Positions 28,239 through 36,950 of a stretch of DNA of 64,000 nt are shown piece by piece (position 1 is the first letter of the stretch; every line of letters begins with the position of its first letter). A model generated the notes under the pieces. The model did not search any database and had not been told where the DNA came from. It worked only from the letters and a program-made list of their open reading frames with translations. This DNA is from Rosistilla ulvae (lineage in GTDB: Bacteria > Planctomycetota > Planctomycetia > Pirellulales > Pirellulaceae). A program made the position numbers and the translations under genes. The stretch is from NCBI RefSeq assembly GCF_007741475.1, contig NZ_CP036261.1:3659798-3723797 (forward strand), in the 5' to 3' direction.

Positions 28239-29714
28239 CTAGCTGGTCGGTTGCTTGCGAAGATCCAACCACTCGGTGTGGTAGACGCCGTCTTTGTCGG
28301 TTCGCTTGTAGGTGTGAGCACCGAAGTAATCGCGTTGAGCTTGCAGCAGGTTCGCTGGCAAGCGATCGCGACGGTAGCTGTCGTAGTATGCCAACGCGGT
28401 GCTGAACGCGGGAACCGGAACGCCCAACTGGGTTGCTGCCATAACGACGGCACGGAAATGAGGCTGAGCGGTTGCCATCGCATCCTTGAAATAAGGATAC
28501 AGCATCAGGTTTTCCAGGTTCGGTTGATCATCGAACGCTTCCTTGATGCGATCGAGGAACTGGGCGCGGATGATGCAACCGCCACGCCACAGCAGGGCGC
28601 ATTGGCCGTAATCGAGATCCCAGTCGTGCTCTTGCGATGCAGCTTGCAGTTGGACGAAGCCTTGTGCGTAGCTGACGATCTTCGACGCGTACAGACCTTG
28701 GCGAACCATCTCGATGAAGGTCGCTCGGTCGCCCGCCAATTCGGCAACCGCTGCGGCCAGCTTCGGGTTATCGCCTTCAGCCGGTCCGGGAAGGATGCTG
28801 CTAGCGCGAACGCGAGCTTCCTTTTGAGCCGAGATGCCGCGAGCGAATACAGCCGAGGTGACCAGGGTGCTTGGCACGCCCAGATCCAACGCCAATTGGC
28901 TCATCCATTTGCCGGTGCCCTTGGCGCCAGCGACGTCCAAGATGCGATCGACCAAGTGGTCGTTGGTGTCGCCATCTTTGACGCTGAAGATGTCGCGAGT
29001 GATCTCGATCAAGTAGCTTTGCAGTTCGCCCTTGTTCCATTCGTCGAAGACGTCGTAAAGCTCGTCGTTGGTCAGGCCGCCGACGTCTTTCAGCAATTGA
29101 TACGCTTCGCAGATCAACTGCATGTCGCCGTATTCGATGCCGTTGTGAACCATCTTCACGTAGTGGCCGGCACCGCGTGGGCCAACCCAATCGCAGCAAG
29201 GGATATCGTTGTTGGGTCCAACCTTCGCCGAGATCGCTTGGAACATCTCCTTGACCATCGGCCAAGCATCTTTCGATCCGCCTGGCATCAGGCTTGGCCC
29301 CTTCAGAGCGCCTTCTTCACCACCGGAAACACCGGTGCCGATGAAGTGGAAGCCCTTGGCCTCGACTTCTTTTGTGCGGCGTTCGGTATCGGCGTAGTGA
29401 GTGTTTCCACCGTCGATGATGATGTCGCCTGGTTCCAGGAACGGCGTCAATTGTTCGATGATCGCGTCGACAGCGGGGCCCGCTTTGACCAACATCATCA
29501 ACTTGCGCGGACGGGCACACGACTTCACAAATTCTTCGATCGAGTGGCAACCGACGAAGTTCTTGCCAGCGGCGCGGCCTTCGATCAGGGCATCGACCTT
29601 GTCGGTCGTGCGGTTGTAGACGGCAACCTTGTAACCGCGGCTCTCTACATTCAGGGCCAGGTTTTCACCCATTACAGCTAGGCCGATCAGCCCGAAATCG
29701 CAATCACCACTCAT
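28239..29714 (-). CDS. gnd: 6-phosphogluconate dehydrogenase (decarboxylating, NADP+)
   Basis: 491-residue enzyme of the oxidative pentose phosphate pathway, converting 6-phosphogluconate to ribulose 5-phosphate with NADPH and CO2. Family length is about 470. The N-terminal Rossmann domain shows [15 protein letters not shown] and [10 protein letters not shown]. The substrate site includes [19 protein letters not shown], with [17 protein letters not shown] carrying the catalytic lysine. The C-terminal helical domain holds [16 protein letters not shown] and a [14 protein letters not shown] end. Translation starts at ATG 29714. It lies downstream of glpQ on the same strand after 150 bases, and is convergent with nhaA. 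The GlgP and lactonase genes in the window belong to connected sugar metabolism. Confidence 0.97.
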   Translation of the reverse strand: MSGDCDFGLIGLAVMGENLALNVESRGYKVAVYNRTTDKVDALIEGRAAGKNFVGCHSIEEFVKSCARPRKLMMLVKAGPAVDAIIEQLTPFLEPGDIIIDGGNTHYADTERRTKEVEAKGFHFIGTGVSGGEEGALKGPSLMPGGSKDAWPMVKEMFQAISAKVGPNNDIPCCDWVGPRGAGHYVKMVHNGIEYGDMQLICEAYQLLKDVGGLTNDELYDVFDEWNKGELQSYLIEITRDIFSVKDGDTNDHLVDRILDVAGAKGTGKWMSQLALDLGVPSTLVTSAVFARGISAQKEARVRASSILPGPAEGDNPKLAAAVAELAGDRATFIEMVRQGLYASKIVSYAQGFVQLQAASQEHDWDLDYGQCALLWRGGCIIRAQFLDRIKEAFDDQPNLENLMLYPYFKDAMATAQPHFRAVVMAATQLGVPVPAFSTALAYYDSYRRDRLPANLLQAQRDYFGAHTYKRTDKDGVYHTEWLDLRKQPTS

Positions 29715-29864
29715 TTTTTGTGCATCCCAATGGATTATTTATTGAAGCAGCCCGAGGCCCCCCAGCAGGCACTCAAACATATTAATACGCTTGCTATACG
29801 CGAGCGAATGATAGCCGACGACCCGATTTTCATCAATATGCCAGCGATCCAGGGCCGCCATGGC

Positions 29865-30845
29865 CTACGATGCCTGGAATAACCGATCCCGCGTCGCGAC
29901 GGTGAGGTCTGGGAAATCGCTGAACACCCCGTCGGCATCCGCTTCGAACAACGCGAGCTCGATCAACCGATCGAAGCTGTCGACGTATACGGGCAGCGAG
30001 TCGGCTCGCAATGTCCACGGATGGACCTTCAAGCTACATCGATGTGCCAGTTCCACAAGCGGCGTGCACAGATAGCCTTGGCGATTCGCGTGGGGAACGA
30101 CAACAACATTCATCGAAGGCCCGATCGCATCGGCATATTGAGCGATCGTTTGCAGATCGGACTCCGCCGCGGCCAGATCGTATTCCGCCGAGGTTCGCCC
30201 CCAGTCCTCGTCTTCCAGCAACTGCACCAACCGCATTTGACAGCCGAGTTCGTCGCGGAGTCGCCGATTTTCCGCCGCATCAAAACATTGGACGTAGACA
30301 TTGTCCGATCGACTGCTGTAGCCGTATTGGTTCAGCACCGCCAACGTGATCCGGCAGATGTCTTTGCCCTGCTGGCGATGCCAAGCCGGCCGTTTGATCT
30401 CCGTATAGATCCCTACGTCGCGACCGGTGCTGTCGTTGAGCCCCTGGATCAGCTCCAGCTCTTCGGCCAGCGTTGCGATCCGAAACTGCGACAGTCCCAT
30501 CGGGAACCGAGTCGGAAAGACAGCCTGTCCGGTCGCCGGATCAAATCGCTCACAAACCGACAGCGACTTCAATTCGTCCAGCGTCAGATCGATCGCATAA
30601 TATCGGCCATCGTCGCGAGCACGGTCGGGAAACCGCTGCCGCACGTCGGTGACGGTATCCAGGTGGACGTCGTGCAAAACCAGCGGCACGTCGTCTTTGC
30701 TGAGCACCACGTCTTGTTCCAAGAAGTCGCTACCGACAGCGTAGGCGAACGCCTTGGCCGGCAGCGTGTGCTCGGGAAGATACCCCGATGCGCCACGGTG
30801 GGCGATCACAATCTTCGCGTGTTCGGTCGACGATTCGTTACTCAT
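29865..30845 (-). CDS. glpQ: Glycerophosphodiester phosphodiesterase, GlpQ type
   Basis: 326-residue enzyme that hydrolyses glycerophosphodiesters to glycerol 3-phosphate and an alcohol. Sequence follows E. coli GlpQ closely: VIAHRGASGYLPEHTLPAKA, FLEQDVVLSKDDVPLVLHD, RFPDRARDDGRYYAIDLTL, FPTRFPMG and FSDFPD. The catalytic histidines (HRGAS and VLHD) and the acidic metal ligands are present. The E. coli protein is periplasmic, but here the first residues (MSNESSTEHAKIV) form no signal peptide and no upstream start would add one, so this copy is probably cytoplasmic. It lies 29 bases after sufE and may share its transcript. Confidence 0.95.
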   Translation of the reverse strand: MSNESSTEHAKIVIAHRGASGYLPEHTLPAKAFAYAVGSDFLEQDVVLSKDDVPLVLHDVHLDTVTDVRQRFPDRARDDGRYYAIDLTLDELKSLSVCERFDPATGQAVFPTRFPMGLSQFRIATLAEELELIQGLNDSTGRDVGIYTEIKRPAWHRQQGKDICRITLAVLNQYGYSSRSDNVYVQCFDAAENRRLRDELGCQMRLVQLLEDEDWGRTSAEYDLAAAESDLQTIAQYADAIGPSMNVVVVPHANRQGYLCTPLVELAHRCSLKVHPWTLRADSLPVYVDSFDRLIELALFEADADGVFSDFPDLTVATRDRLFQAS

Positions 30846-30874
30846 CGTGAGAGCGCCCTTGCCAGTAGGGAAAA

Positions 30875-31306
30875 CTACAACGCAGCTTCGGCCAGTGCGC
30901 GAACGCGGCGAACCATCGATCGCAAGCCGTTGCTGCGAGATCGAGTCAGATGTCCCTGCAGATCCAATTCGGTGAACAGGCCATCGATGTCGATCGCCAG
31001 GATCTCCTTGGCCGGCTTGCCGCTCAACAACGCCACGATGATCGCGATCAGACCGCGGGTGATCACCGCGTCGCTATCGGCTTCGAAGTCGAGGATCGGG
31101 GAATCGTCAGCCGATTCGCCCTCGCGTTGACTGGCGACTAACCAAACGTTGCTGACGCAACCTTGCACTCGATTCGCTTCGACCCGATGTTCGGCCGACA
31201 TCTGCGGCAGCCCATCGGCGAACTCGATGATGTATTCGAGCCGCTCGTCATAGTCGTTGATCTCTTGAAATTCTTCCCGCAGTTCGTCGGGTGTAATCGT
31301 TTGCAT
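30875..31306 (-). CDS. sufE: SufE family sulfur-acceptor protein
   Basis: 143-residue SufE, which takes persulfide sulfur from the cysteine desulfurase SufS for iron-sulfur cluster assembly. The acceptor cysteine is Cys50 in RVQGCVSNVWL, the family's QGCxSxVW site. DYDERLEYIIEFADGLP and the C-terminal GLRSMVRRVRALA are also typical. I chose ATG 31306 (MQTITPDEL), which has GGAG ten bases upstream; the TTG nine bases earlier lies within that site. The stop of the upstream thioredoxin-fold gene sits between this ribosome site and the start, so the two are translationally adjacent. No sufS or sufBCD lies in the window. Confidence 0.95.
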   Translation of the reverse strand: MQTITPDELREEFQEINDYDERLEYIIEFADGLPQMSAEHRVEANRVQGCVSNVWLVASQREGESADDSPILDFEADSDAVITRGLIAIIVALLSGKPAKEILAIDIDGLFTELDLQGHLTRSRSNGLRSMVRRVRALAEAAL

Positions 31307-31311
31307 CGGGT

Positions 31312-31872
31312 TCAATCTCCATGCTTCTCGCGCAGTCGGGCTGACGTTCGCAACATCAGCTGAGCGCGTTCAAATTCATTTAGCCATTCTTGGATCACCG
31401 CCGCCTGAACCGGATCGCCAGCGGTAACGATCCCCGATCCACACGCCGCACCAGCCAATTGGTCGGCCATCTGACGGTATCTCGCCAGCGTGCGGTCGCC
31501 GTAATGACCGACAAAAAAGTCCTCTTCGCTGAAGATCGCGATCTGCGGGACGCGAGCTGCTCCGCAGATCGACATGATTCCTTTCAGTTCTTCGCTGGCA
31601 TCGCGATCGATATAGCGAACGGTGATCTTATCGCTGGACTGTTCGATCCGCCGCAGGATCGGGCACTGTTGCACGCAATCGCCGCACCAAGCCCCTGCGA
31701 AACAGAGGACTCGCATCTCGCGAACGAACCCGGCGATCAACGCGGTTTGCGCGTCGGACAACTCGCAAGCATCATAGACCGCCGCCCACTTCCGTCGATC
31801 GAGGTCCGAACCGTGTTTGGCGAGAAAGTCGTCGTAGGTAAGACCTTCGTGGAAGTAGCTTGCGGGGATCAT
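31312..31872 (-). CDS. Thioredoxin-fold protein with CGDC motif
   Basis: 186-residue protein with a thioredoxin fold. The redox motif is AGAWCGDC (Cys63, Cys66), followed by another cysteine in VQQCP, and the cis-proline loop is ARVPQIAIFSE. About 50 helical residues precede the fold (MIPASYFHEGLTYDDFL), as in the Thioredoxin_9 group. No signal peptide, so it should work in the cytoplasm, probably as a disulfide reductase. Its stop is six bases before sufE, suggesting a link to sulfur or redox handling. The frame extends upstream to 32049; ATG 31923 is another possible start, but the sequence before Met60 of that frame lacks family character. Confidence 0.85.
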   Translation of the reverse strand: MIPASYFHEGLTYDDFLAKHGSDLDRRKWAAVYDACELSDAQTALIAGFVREMRVLCFAGAWCGDCVQQCPILRRIEQSSDKITVRYIDRDASEELKGIMSICGAARVPQIAIFSEEDFFVGHYGDRTLARYRQMADQLAGAACGSGIVTAGDPVQAAVIQEWLNEFERAQLMLRTSARLREKHGD

Positions 31873-32101
31873 CTTTGATTTTAGTTTCCATAGGGCATGC
31901 TGGGCAGTCGCCAGCGCGACCATTTCAGTCCAATGTTGCGAGTCTGCGCGACACTGACAACCTGTGTGATGCGAAATGACTCGCTGCGGTCGCCGGGACG
32001 AATAATCGTCAACGCGACCGCAGAGCGGATTGTCCCCCTCGAACCTCAAGAAATCAGAACCCGCCCTGTCACGACGCCTTTAAGGGGATAGCATCGGGTT
32101 C

Positions 32102-32107
32102 TATAAT
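32102..32107 (+). promoter_or_regulatory. Candidate -10 box upstream of sucC
   Basis: A consensus TATAAT lies 47 bases ahead of the sucC ATG. No convincing TTGACA is found at the right spacing (TTTAAG at 32079-32084), so this is a tentative sigma-70-type promoter. Confidence 0.4.
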
Positions 32108-32153
32108 CCCTCCCAGCGTGCGGTCGTCCTGTTTCCTGTAAGGCCTCCATCTA

Positions 32154-33341
32154 ATGAAAATCCACGAATATCAAGCGAAAGAACTGTTTCGAGCCGCTGG
32201 CGTCCCCGTGCTGCAAGGCATGGTCGCCCGCAATGCGGACGAAGCCAAAGACGCATACAACAAGCTGGGCGGCGCGATTGCGGTTGTCAAAGCTCAGATC
32301 CATGCCGGCGGTCGCGGCAAGGGTACGGTGACTGAAAAGCCGGAACAACACGGCGTCGAACTGGTCAAATCGGCCGACGACGCGGCTCGCGTTGCCGAGA
32401 ACCTGTTGGGCAACCACCTGGTCACGATCCAAACCGGTCCCGAAGGCCAACGCGTCAATCAAGTCTTCGTCGAATCGGGTTGCAACATCGCTCGCGAATT
32501 GTACCTCGGCATCGTCCTGGACCGCGCCGCCTCGCTGCCCGTTTTGATGGTCAGTACCGAAGGTGGTATGGAGATCGAAAAGGTCGCCGAAGAGACGCCC
32601 GAAAAGATTTTGAAGGAACACTTTGATCCGCACGTTGGATTGGAGAGCTACCAGGTCCGCAAGTTGTGCAAGGCGATGGACATCAGCGGTAAAGCCGCCC
32701 GTTCGGCCGACCTGTTCATGAAAAAGATCTGCCAGTTGTACGTCGATCTCGATTGTGCCCTGCTGGAAGTCAACCCGTTGGTGATCACCGGCGACGACGA
32801 GATGATCGCTTTGGATGCGAAGGTCACCTTCGACGACAACGCGATGTTCCGCCACAAAGACATCGCCGAGCTGCGCGACGATGCCGAAGAGGAACCAAGC
32901 GAATTGCGAGCTGCCGCGTCCGGGCTGAGCTTTGTCAAGTTGGACGGCAACATCGCTTGCTTGGTCAACGGAGCTGGACTGGCGATGTCGACGATGGACA
33001 TCATCAAGCATCACGGTGGCGAACCCGCAAACTTCTTGGACGTTGGTGGCGGAGCGAACAAAGACCAAGTTACCGAAGCGTTCCGAATTCTGTTGGCCGA
33101 TCCGCACGTCAAAGCGGTTCTTGTGAACATCTTCGGCGGCATCGCGCGTTGCACGACGATTGCCGATGCGGTGATCGCGGCCAGCAAAGAGGTCGGATTT
33201 AACGTTCCTTTGGTCGTTCGATTGGAAGGAACCGAAGTCGAAGAAGGTCGACGGATGCTCGAAGAAAGCGATGTCGAAATCATCAATGCCGTCGGCCTGA
33301 CCGATGCTGCAAAGAAGGTTGTCGAAGCGGCAGGCGTCTAA
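32154..33341 (+). CDS. sucC: Succinyl-CoA synthetase beta subunit (ADP/GDP-forming)
   Basis: 395-residue beta subunit of succinyl-CoA ligase, the TCA-cycle step making ATP or GTP from succinyl-CoA. The ATP-grasp fold opens with [19 protein letters not shown]. Nucleotide contacts include [45 protein letters not shown] and the C-terminal [13 protein letters not shown] and [16 protein letters not shown] are family blocks. Length matches E. coli SucC (388). sucD follows after 82 bases on the same strand, so the two form a standard sucCD operon. Translation starts at ATG 32154. Confidence 0.98.
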   Translation: MKIHEYQAKELFRAAGVPVLQGMVARNADEAKDAYNKLGGAIAVVKAQIHAGGRGKGTVTEKPEQHGVELVKSADDAARVAENLLGNHLVTIQTGPEGQRVNQVFVESGCNIARELYLGIVLDRAASLPVLMVSTEGGMEIEKVAEETPEKILKEHFDPHVGLESYQVRKLCKAMDISGKAARSADLFMKKICQLYVDLDCALLEVNPLVITGDDEMIALDAKVTFDDNAMFRHKDIAELRDDAEEEPSELRAAASGLSFVKLDGNIACLVNGAGLAMSTMDIIKHHGGEPANFLDVGGGANKDQVTEAFRILLADPHVKAVLVNIFGGIARCTTIADAVIAASKEVGFNVPLVVRLEGTEVEEGRRMLEESDVEIINAVGLTDAAKKVVEAAGV

Positions 33342-33423
33342 AGTTGACGACTGTTTTGTTTTGAATCGTTTACAACTCACAACAAATCGTTGACCTACAC
33401 GATTTACGGAATTCGGAATAACA

Positions 33424-34305
33424 ATGTCCATTTTGATTGACAAAAACACGCGCGTCATTTGCCAAGGCATCACTGGCGGCGCGGGAACCTTCCACACCAA
33501 AGGTTGCAAAGAATACGGCACCCAGATGGTCGGCGGTGTAACGCCGGGCAAAGCGGGCCAAGACGTCGACGGCGTACCCGTTTTCGACACGGTCGGTGAA
33601 GCTGTTGAAAAAACAGGTGCCAACGCGACGATGATCTTCGTTCCGCCGCCGTTTGCGGCCGACGCGATCCTCGAAGCGATCGACGCCGGAATCGAAGTTA
33701 TCGCGGCGATCACCGAGGGCATTCCAGTCCTCGACATGGTCCGCGTCTTCAAGGCGGCCAAGGCGAGTGGTTCGGTCCTGATCGGCCCCAACTGCCCCGG
33801 CCTGATCACTCCCGGTGAGTGCAAGATCGGGATCATGCCCGGCTACATTCATCAACCAGGCAACATCGGCATCATGAGCCGCAGCGGCACGTTGACCTAC
33901 GAAGCGGTTTGGCAAACGACCAACTTGGGTCTCGGCCAAAGCACCTGCGTCGGTCTGGGTGGCGATCCGATCGTCGGCACATCGTTCATCGATTTGCTGG
34001 CTCGCTTCCAAGAAGATCCGAAGACCGAAGCGATCTTGATGATGGGCGAAATCGGTGGTTCGGCGGAAGAAGAAGCCGCGGCGTTTGTCAAAGAGAACGT
34101 CACCAAACCAGTTGCCGCCTTCATCGCCGGTCGCACCGCACCTCCCGGAAAACGGATGGGTCACGCCGGTGCGATCATCACCGGTGGCAAGGGAACCGCG
34201 ACCGAGAAGGTTGCCGCGTTGGAAGACGCCGGAATCGTTGTCGCTGCTTCGCCAGCCGACATGGGTGCGGCAGTTGTCGAAGCGATGAAACGCCACGGCA
34301 AATAA
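33424..34305 (+). CDS. sucD: Succinyl-CoA synthetase alpha subunit
   Basis: 293-residue alpha subunit, which carries the phosphohistidine of the reaction and binds CoA. Blocks visible: [65 protein letters not shown] and [11 protein letters not shown]. The active-site histidine is in [18 protein letters not shown]. Length equals the family norm (about 290). It follows sucC, and a bidirectional terminator 79 bases past its stop closes the operon and faces convergent trpF. Confidence 0.98.
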   Translation: MSILIDKNTRVICQGITGGAGTFHTKGCKEYGTQMVGGVTPGKAGQDVDGVPVFDTVGEAVEKTGANATMIFVPPPFAADAILEAIDAGIEVIAAITEGIPVLDMVRVFKAAKASGSVLIGPNCPGLITPGECKIGIMPGYIHQPGNIGIMSRSGTLTYEAVWQTTNLGLGQSTCVGLGGDPIVGTSFIDLLARFQEDPKTEAILMMGEIGGSAEEEAAAFVKENVTKPVAAFIAGRTAPPGKRMGHAGAIITGGKGTATEKVAALEDAGIVVAASPADMGAAVVEAMKRHGK

Positions 34306-34383
34306 AGCCTTTGTTCGAACAAGCGACGCGGCAAACGTGCCGCGCTGCGTTGCTAGAACACAAAATGTAAGAACGTAGAAACG

Positions 34384-34420
34384 AAAAACGGGCGGATGGC
34401 AACATCCGCCCGTTTTTGTT
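34384..34420. terminator. Bidirectional intrinsic terminator between sucD and trpF
   Basis: A perfect 15-bp stem (34384-34398 with 34403-34417) with a GCAA tetraloop. The A-run on the left and T-run on the right make it active in both directions. It serves sucCD on plus and trpF on minus, whose stop is at 34427. Confidence 0.88.
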
Positions 34421-34426
34421 TAGTCC

Positions 34427-35080
34427 TTAAGCCCAAACTGCTTTTGCATTGTCGACAAACGCCGCGATTTTTGCCGGGTCTTTCTGGCCCGGAGCACTCT
34501 CGGTTCCGCTGGCGACATCGACTGCCGCGGCGCGGCTGCGGACAATCGCATCACCGACGTTAACGGGATTCAGTCCGCCGGCCAGGATCCAGTCGTTAAG
34601 AGACGCCTGTGCAGCCCAGCGTCCGATGCCGTCCCAGTCTAGCCGTTGGCCGGAGCCACCAAATTGTGGACCGCCATCGGCATCCAACAGGATCCGGGCT
34701 CCGATCTCCGCCCACGGCAATACGATCGCGTCGATCGTCGCGGCCGTCAGTTCTGTCGTCGGCAATCGAACCGCTCGGATCACGGAAAGTCCGGCAGCGA
34801 TCAGATCTCTGCCGGTTTGAAGCGTCTCATCGCCGTGCAGCTGCACCCAATCGAGCTTTACCGTTTCGGCGATCTCTCGGACCCGATCGACTGGTTCGTT
34901 GACGAACACGCCGGCGCTTTTCAACGTCGGCGTAGCCTCAACCAGCAGCGCCGCGGCTTCCGGCTGAAGATAGCGAACGCTGGGAGGATAGAAGTTCAGT
35001 CCGATGCAATCGGCGCCGGCGGCTTCCGCCGCGCGAACGTCTTCGGCCGCGCGGACGCCACAAATCTTGATACGGAACAC
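34427..35080 (-). CDS. trpF: Phosphoribosylanthranilate isomerase
   Basis: 217-residue TIM-barrel enzyme converting N-(5-phosphoribosyl)anthranilate to CdRP in tryptophan synthesis. The general base Cys7 is in RIKICGVR, and the general acid is the aspartate of ILLDADGGPQFGGSGQ. VQLHGDE and the phosphate-binding ILAGGLNPVNV are also present. The start is a GTG at 35080 with GGGAG about nine bases upstream; a nearby ATG is out of frame. No other trp gene is in the window, so trpF is dispersed, as is common in planctomycetes. Confidence 0.96.
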   Translation of the reverse strand: MFRIKICGVRAAEDVRAAEAAGADCIGLNFYPPSVRYLQPEAAALLVEATPTLKSAGVFVNEPVDRVREIAETVKLDWVQLHGDETLQTGRDLIAAGLSVIRAVRLPTTELTAATIDAIVLPWAEIGARILLDADGGPQFGGSGQRLDWDGIGRWAAQASLNDWILAGGLNPVNVGDAIVRSRAAAVDVASGTESAPGQKDPAKIAAFVDNAKAVWA

Positions 35081-35124
35081 GTCTTCATTCTCCCTGTCGC
35101 TGGCAAATCAATGCCCGCGAGACA

Positions 35125-36267
35125 TTACGGCTTGCTGAACAGCACGCAGATCGGAGTCGGAACCATCGCGCTGTGCTGCGTGAAGGTCAGTTCCCCGGTC
35201 TCCTGATCGATCGAAAAGACAGCGGCGGTGTTGCTGTCGCGGCCGGCGGCGATCAACCACTTGCCGGTCGGATCGAGATTGAAGTTGCGAGGCCAGCTGC
35301 CGCGGATCGGTTCCTCTTCGATCAACGTCAACTTGCCATCTTCCGGGTCGACCGAATAGGCAGTGATCGTGTCGTGCCCGCGATTGGCGGAGTAAACAAA
35401 CTTGCCCGTTGGGTGCACGCGAATCTCCGATCCGCTGCTGTGATTCTCTTTTGCCTTCGATTCCTCGGTGACGGTTGGAATCGTTTGAATCGCCGTCATC
35501 GTTCCCGCTTCGGGATCGTAATCGAAGACAGTAACCGACAGAGCCAGTTCATTCAGGACGTAGACGTGTTTTCCATCGGGATGGAACTTCATGTGGCGTG
35601 GGCCGCCACCGGCAGGAACGCTGCCAAAACCGTGGTCGTTCAGCTTCAGTTCGTCCAAGTCGAGTTCATAGATCACAACCTTGTCGAGCCCGAGATCTGG
35701 AACCATCACAAATCGGTTGTCGGGCGATGTGCCAACCCAGTGCGCGTGCGGTTTGTCTTGGCGTTTGCCGACGACTCCCGAACCACCGGAGTGCTTTTTC
35801 AGATCGCTGCGTTGCAGGATCTCGCCATCTTCAGCGAGTTCGAACATCGCTGTCGATCCGCCGCCGTATTGGGCTGAAAAGAGCGCCTTGCCGGTTTGAT
35901 CGACCGACAGATGCGCCGCGCCGCCGTCACCGATCGCCGCAGCGTTGATCAACTTCAACTTCTCGCCATCCGCTCCCGATTCGATCGACAGCGCCGTCAA
36001 CAGCGGTTCGCCGTCGATCGTGCCAGTGCAATACAGCACCTTGCCGTTGGGATGGAGCGCCAGGAAACCGGGGCTCCCAATTCCAAAGGCCAACTCGGGC
36101 GTCGTCAGTTTCCCCGTCTCGGTGTTAAACGAGGCGTGGTAGATGCCTTTGCTCAAACCGTCTTTCGGGGTCGTCGTACCGAACCAAACATCCAGCGTCT
36201 CGGCGGTTCCCATCGATGGCAATCCAATTATCAAAGCAAGGGTCAGAAGTCGGAAAACACTGTGCAT
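35125..36267 (-). CDS. Exported lactonase family beta-propeller (6-phosphogluconolactonase-like)
   Basis: 380-residue protein. A signal peptide (MHSVFRLLTLALIIGLPS, cut near GTAET) directs it out of the cytoplasm. The rest is a seven-bladed propeller of the Lactonase (PF10282) family, with blade repeats such as FLALHPNGKVLYCTG, HMKFHPDGKHVYVLNE and IRVHPTGKFVYSANRG. Cytoplasmic members are 6-phosphogluconolactonases (Pgl/YbhE); exported planctomycete members probably open other sugar lactones, and could process the product of the PQQ-type sugar dehydrogenase encoded at 45224-47134. That link is inference. The gene lies 44 bases upstream of trpF on the same strand. Confidence 0.88.
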   Translation of the reverse strand: MHSVFRLLTLALIIGLPSMGTAETLDVWFGTTTPKDGLSKGIYHASFNTETGKLTTPELAFGIGSPGFLALHPNGKVLYCTGTIDGEPLLTALSIESGADGEKLKLINAAAIGDGGAAHLSVDQTGKALFSAQYGGGSTAMFELAEDGEILQRSDLKKHSGGSGVVGKRQDKPHAHWVGTSPDNRFVMVPDLGLDKVVIYELDLDELKLNDHGFGSVPAGGGPRHMKFHPDGKHVYVLNELALSVTVFDYDPEAGTMTAIQTIPTVTEESKAKENHSSGSEIRVHPTGKFVYSANRGHDTITAYSVDPEDGKLTLIEEEPIRGSWPRNFNLDPTGKWLIAAGRDSNTAAVFSIDQETGELTFTQHSAMVPTPICVLFSKP

Positions 36268-36426
36268 CAGCTGAGGTCTCCAGAAGTAAAGGTAGGGTGA
36301 TTCTTGGTAGGTGGGGATCGAGCGGTTCGCGGATTGGACCGATCCCGTCGGGAACGCGCCGCGACGCGTTAAGCGGTTACGAACAACAGAGCTAAGGAGG
36401 CGGGGAAGCGAACGCTGGCGAGCGAC

Positions 36427-36834
36427 TTACGATTTGATCGCGTCGTCGAGCACTTCTTCGGCGACGTAGATCGGCAGCGGCGGGCTGAAGGTCACAGCGA
36501 CCGCGATCGCATCGGAGGGACGCGAATCGATCTCGATGATCTCTCCATCTTTCTTTAATCGCAGATGGGCAAAATAGGTATGTTCTTGCAATCCGCTGAT
36601 CACGACGCTGTCGACTTCGGCGCCGAGTGCTTCGGCAACGTTGACGACCAAGTCATGAGTCAAGGGGCGCGGTGGTTTGTAGTCTTCCTTCACCCGTCGG
36701 TCGATGTTTGTCGCTTCGAAGATCCCGATCAAAATCGGAAACTGACGATCCCCGTCGACCTCTTGAAGGTAGATCACTTGGTTATCGCTGATCTCGCTGA
36801 TGATGATCCGAGCCAGTTGCATCTGGACAGGCAT
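36427..36834 (-). CDS. Bifunctional nuclease family protein (DUF151)
   Basis: 135-residue protein consisting of one DUF151/bfn domain. Family blocks are VIYLQEVDGDRQFPILIGIFEA, split here as VIYLQEVDGDRQF and PILIGIFEA, then LTHDLVVNVAEALG, HTYFAHLRLKKDGEIIEIDS and SRPSDAIAVAV. Plant and mycobacterial members have been reported to have nuclease activity, but the general bacterial role is unsettled. It lacks the UVR/BRCT extensions seen in some relatives. Starts at ATG 36834. The gene lies between the lactonase and the FHA-histidine kinase on the same strand with gaps above 100 bases. Confidence 0.92.
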   Translation of the reverse strand: MPVQMQLARIIISEISDNQVIYLQEVDGDRQFPILIGIFEATNIDRRVKEDYKPPRPLTHDLVVNVAEALGAEVDSVVISGLQEHTYFAHLRLKKDGEIIEIDSRPSDAIAVAVTFSPPLPIYVAEEVLDDAIKS

Positions 36835-36950
36835 GACGTGTCTCGATGGAGAGAGAAAGGAAGAAAAACGCAGGCCACTATTATAGCCGTTTCGCCGATC
36901 GCCGACCGCTCCAGATCGACGGAAAGTTGCCCCGCACCGGCGGTTCCGAA

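Noticed and set aside
28191-29681. 496-codon plus-strand frame opposite gnd
   Set aside because: Exact antisense shadow of 6-phosphogluconate dehydrogenase, which has all family motifs.
32151-34296. 561- and 308-codon minus-strand frames opposite sucC and sucD
   Set aside because: They cover two clear plus-strand genes and the gap between them; shadow of codon-biased GC-rich genes.
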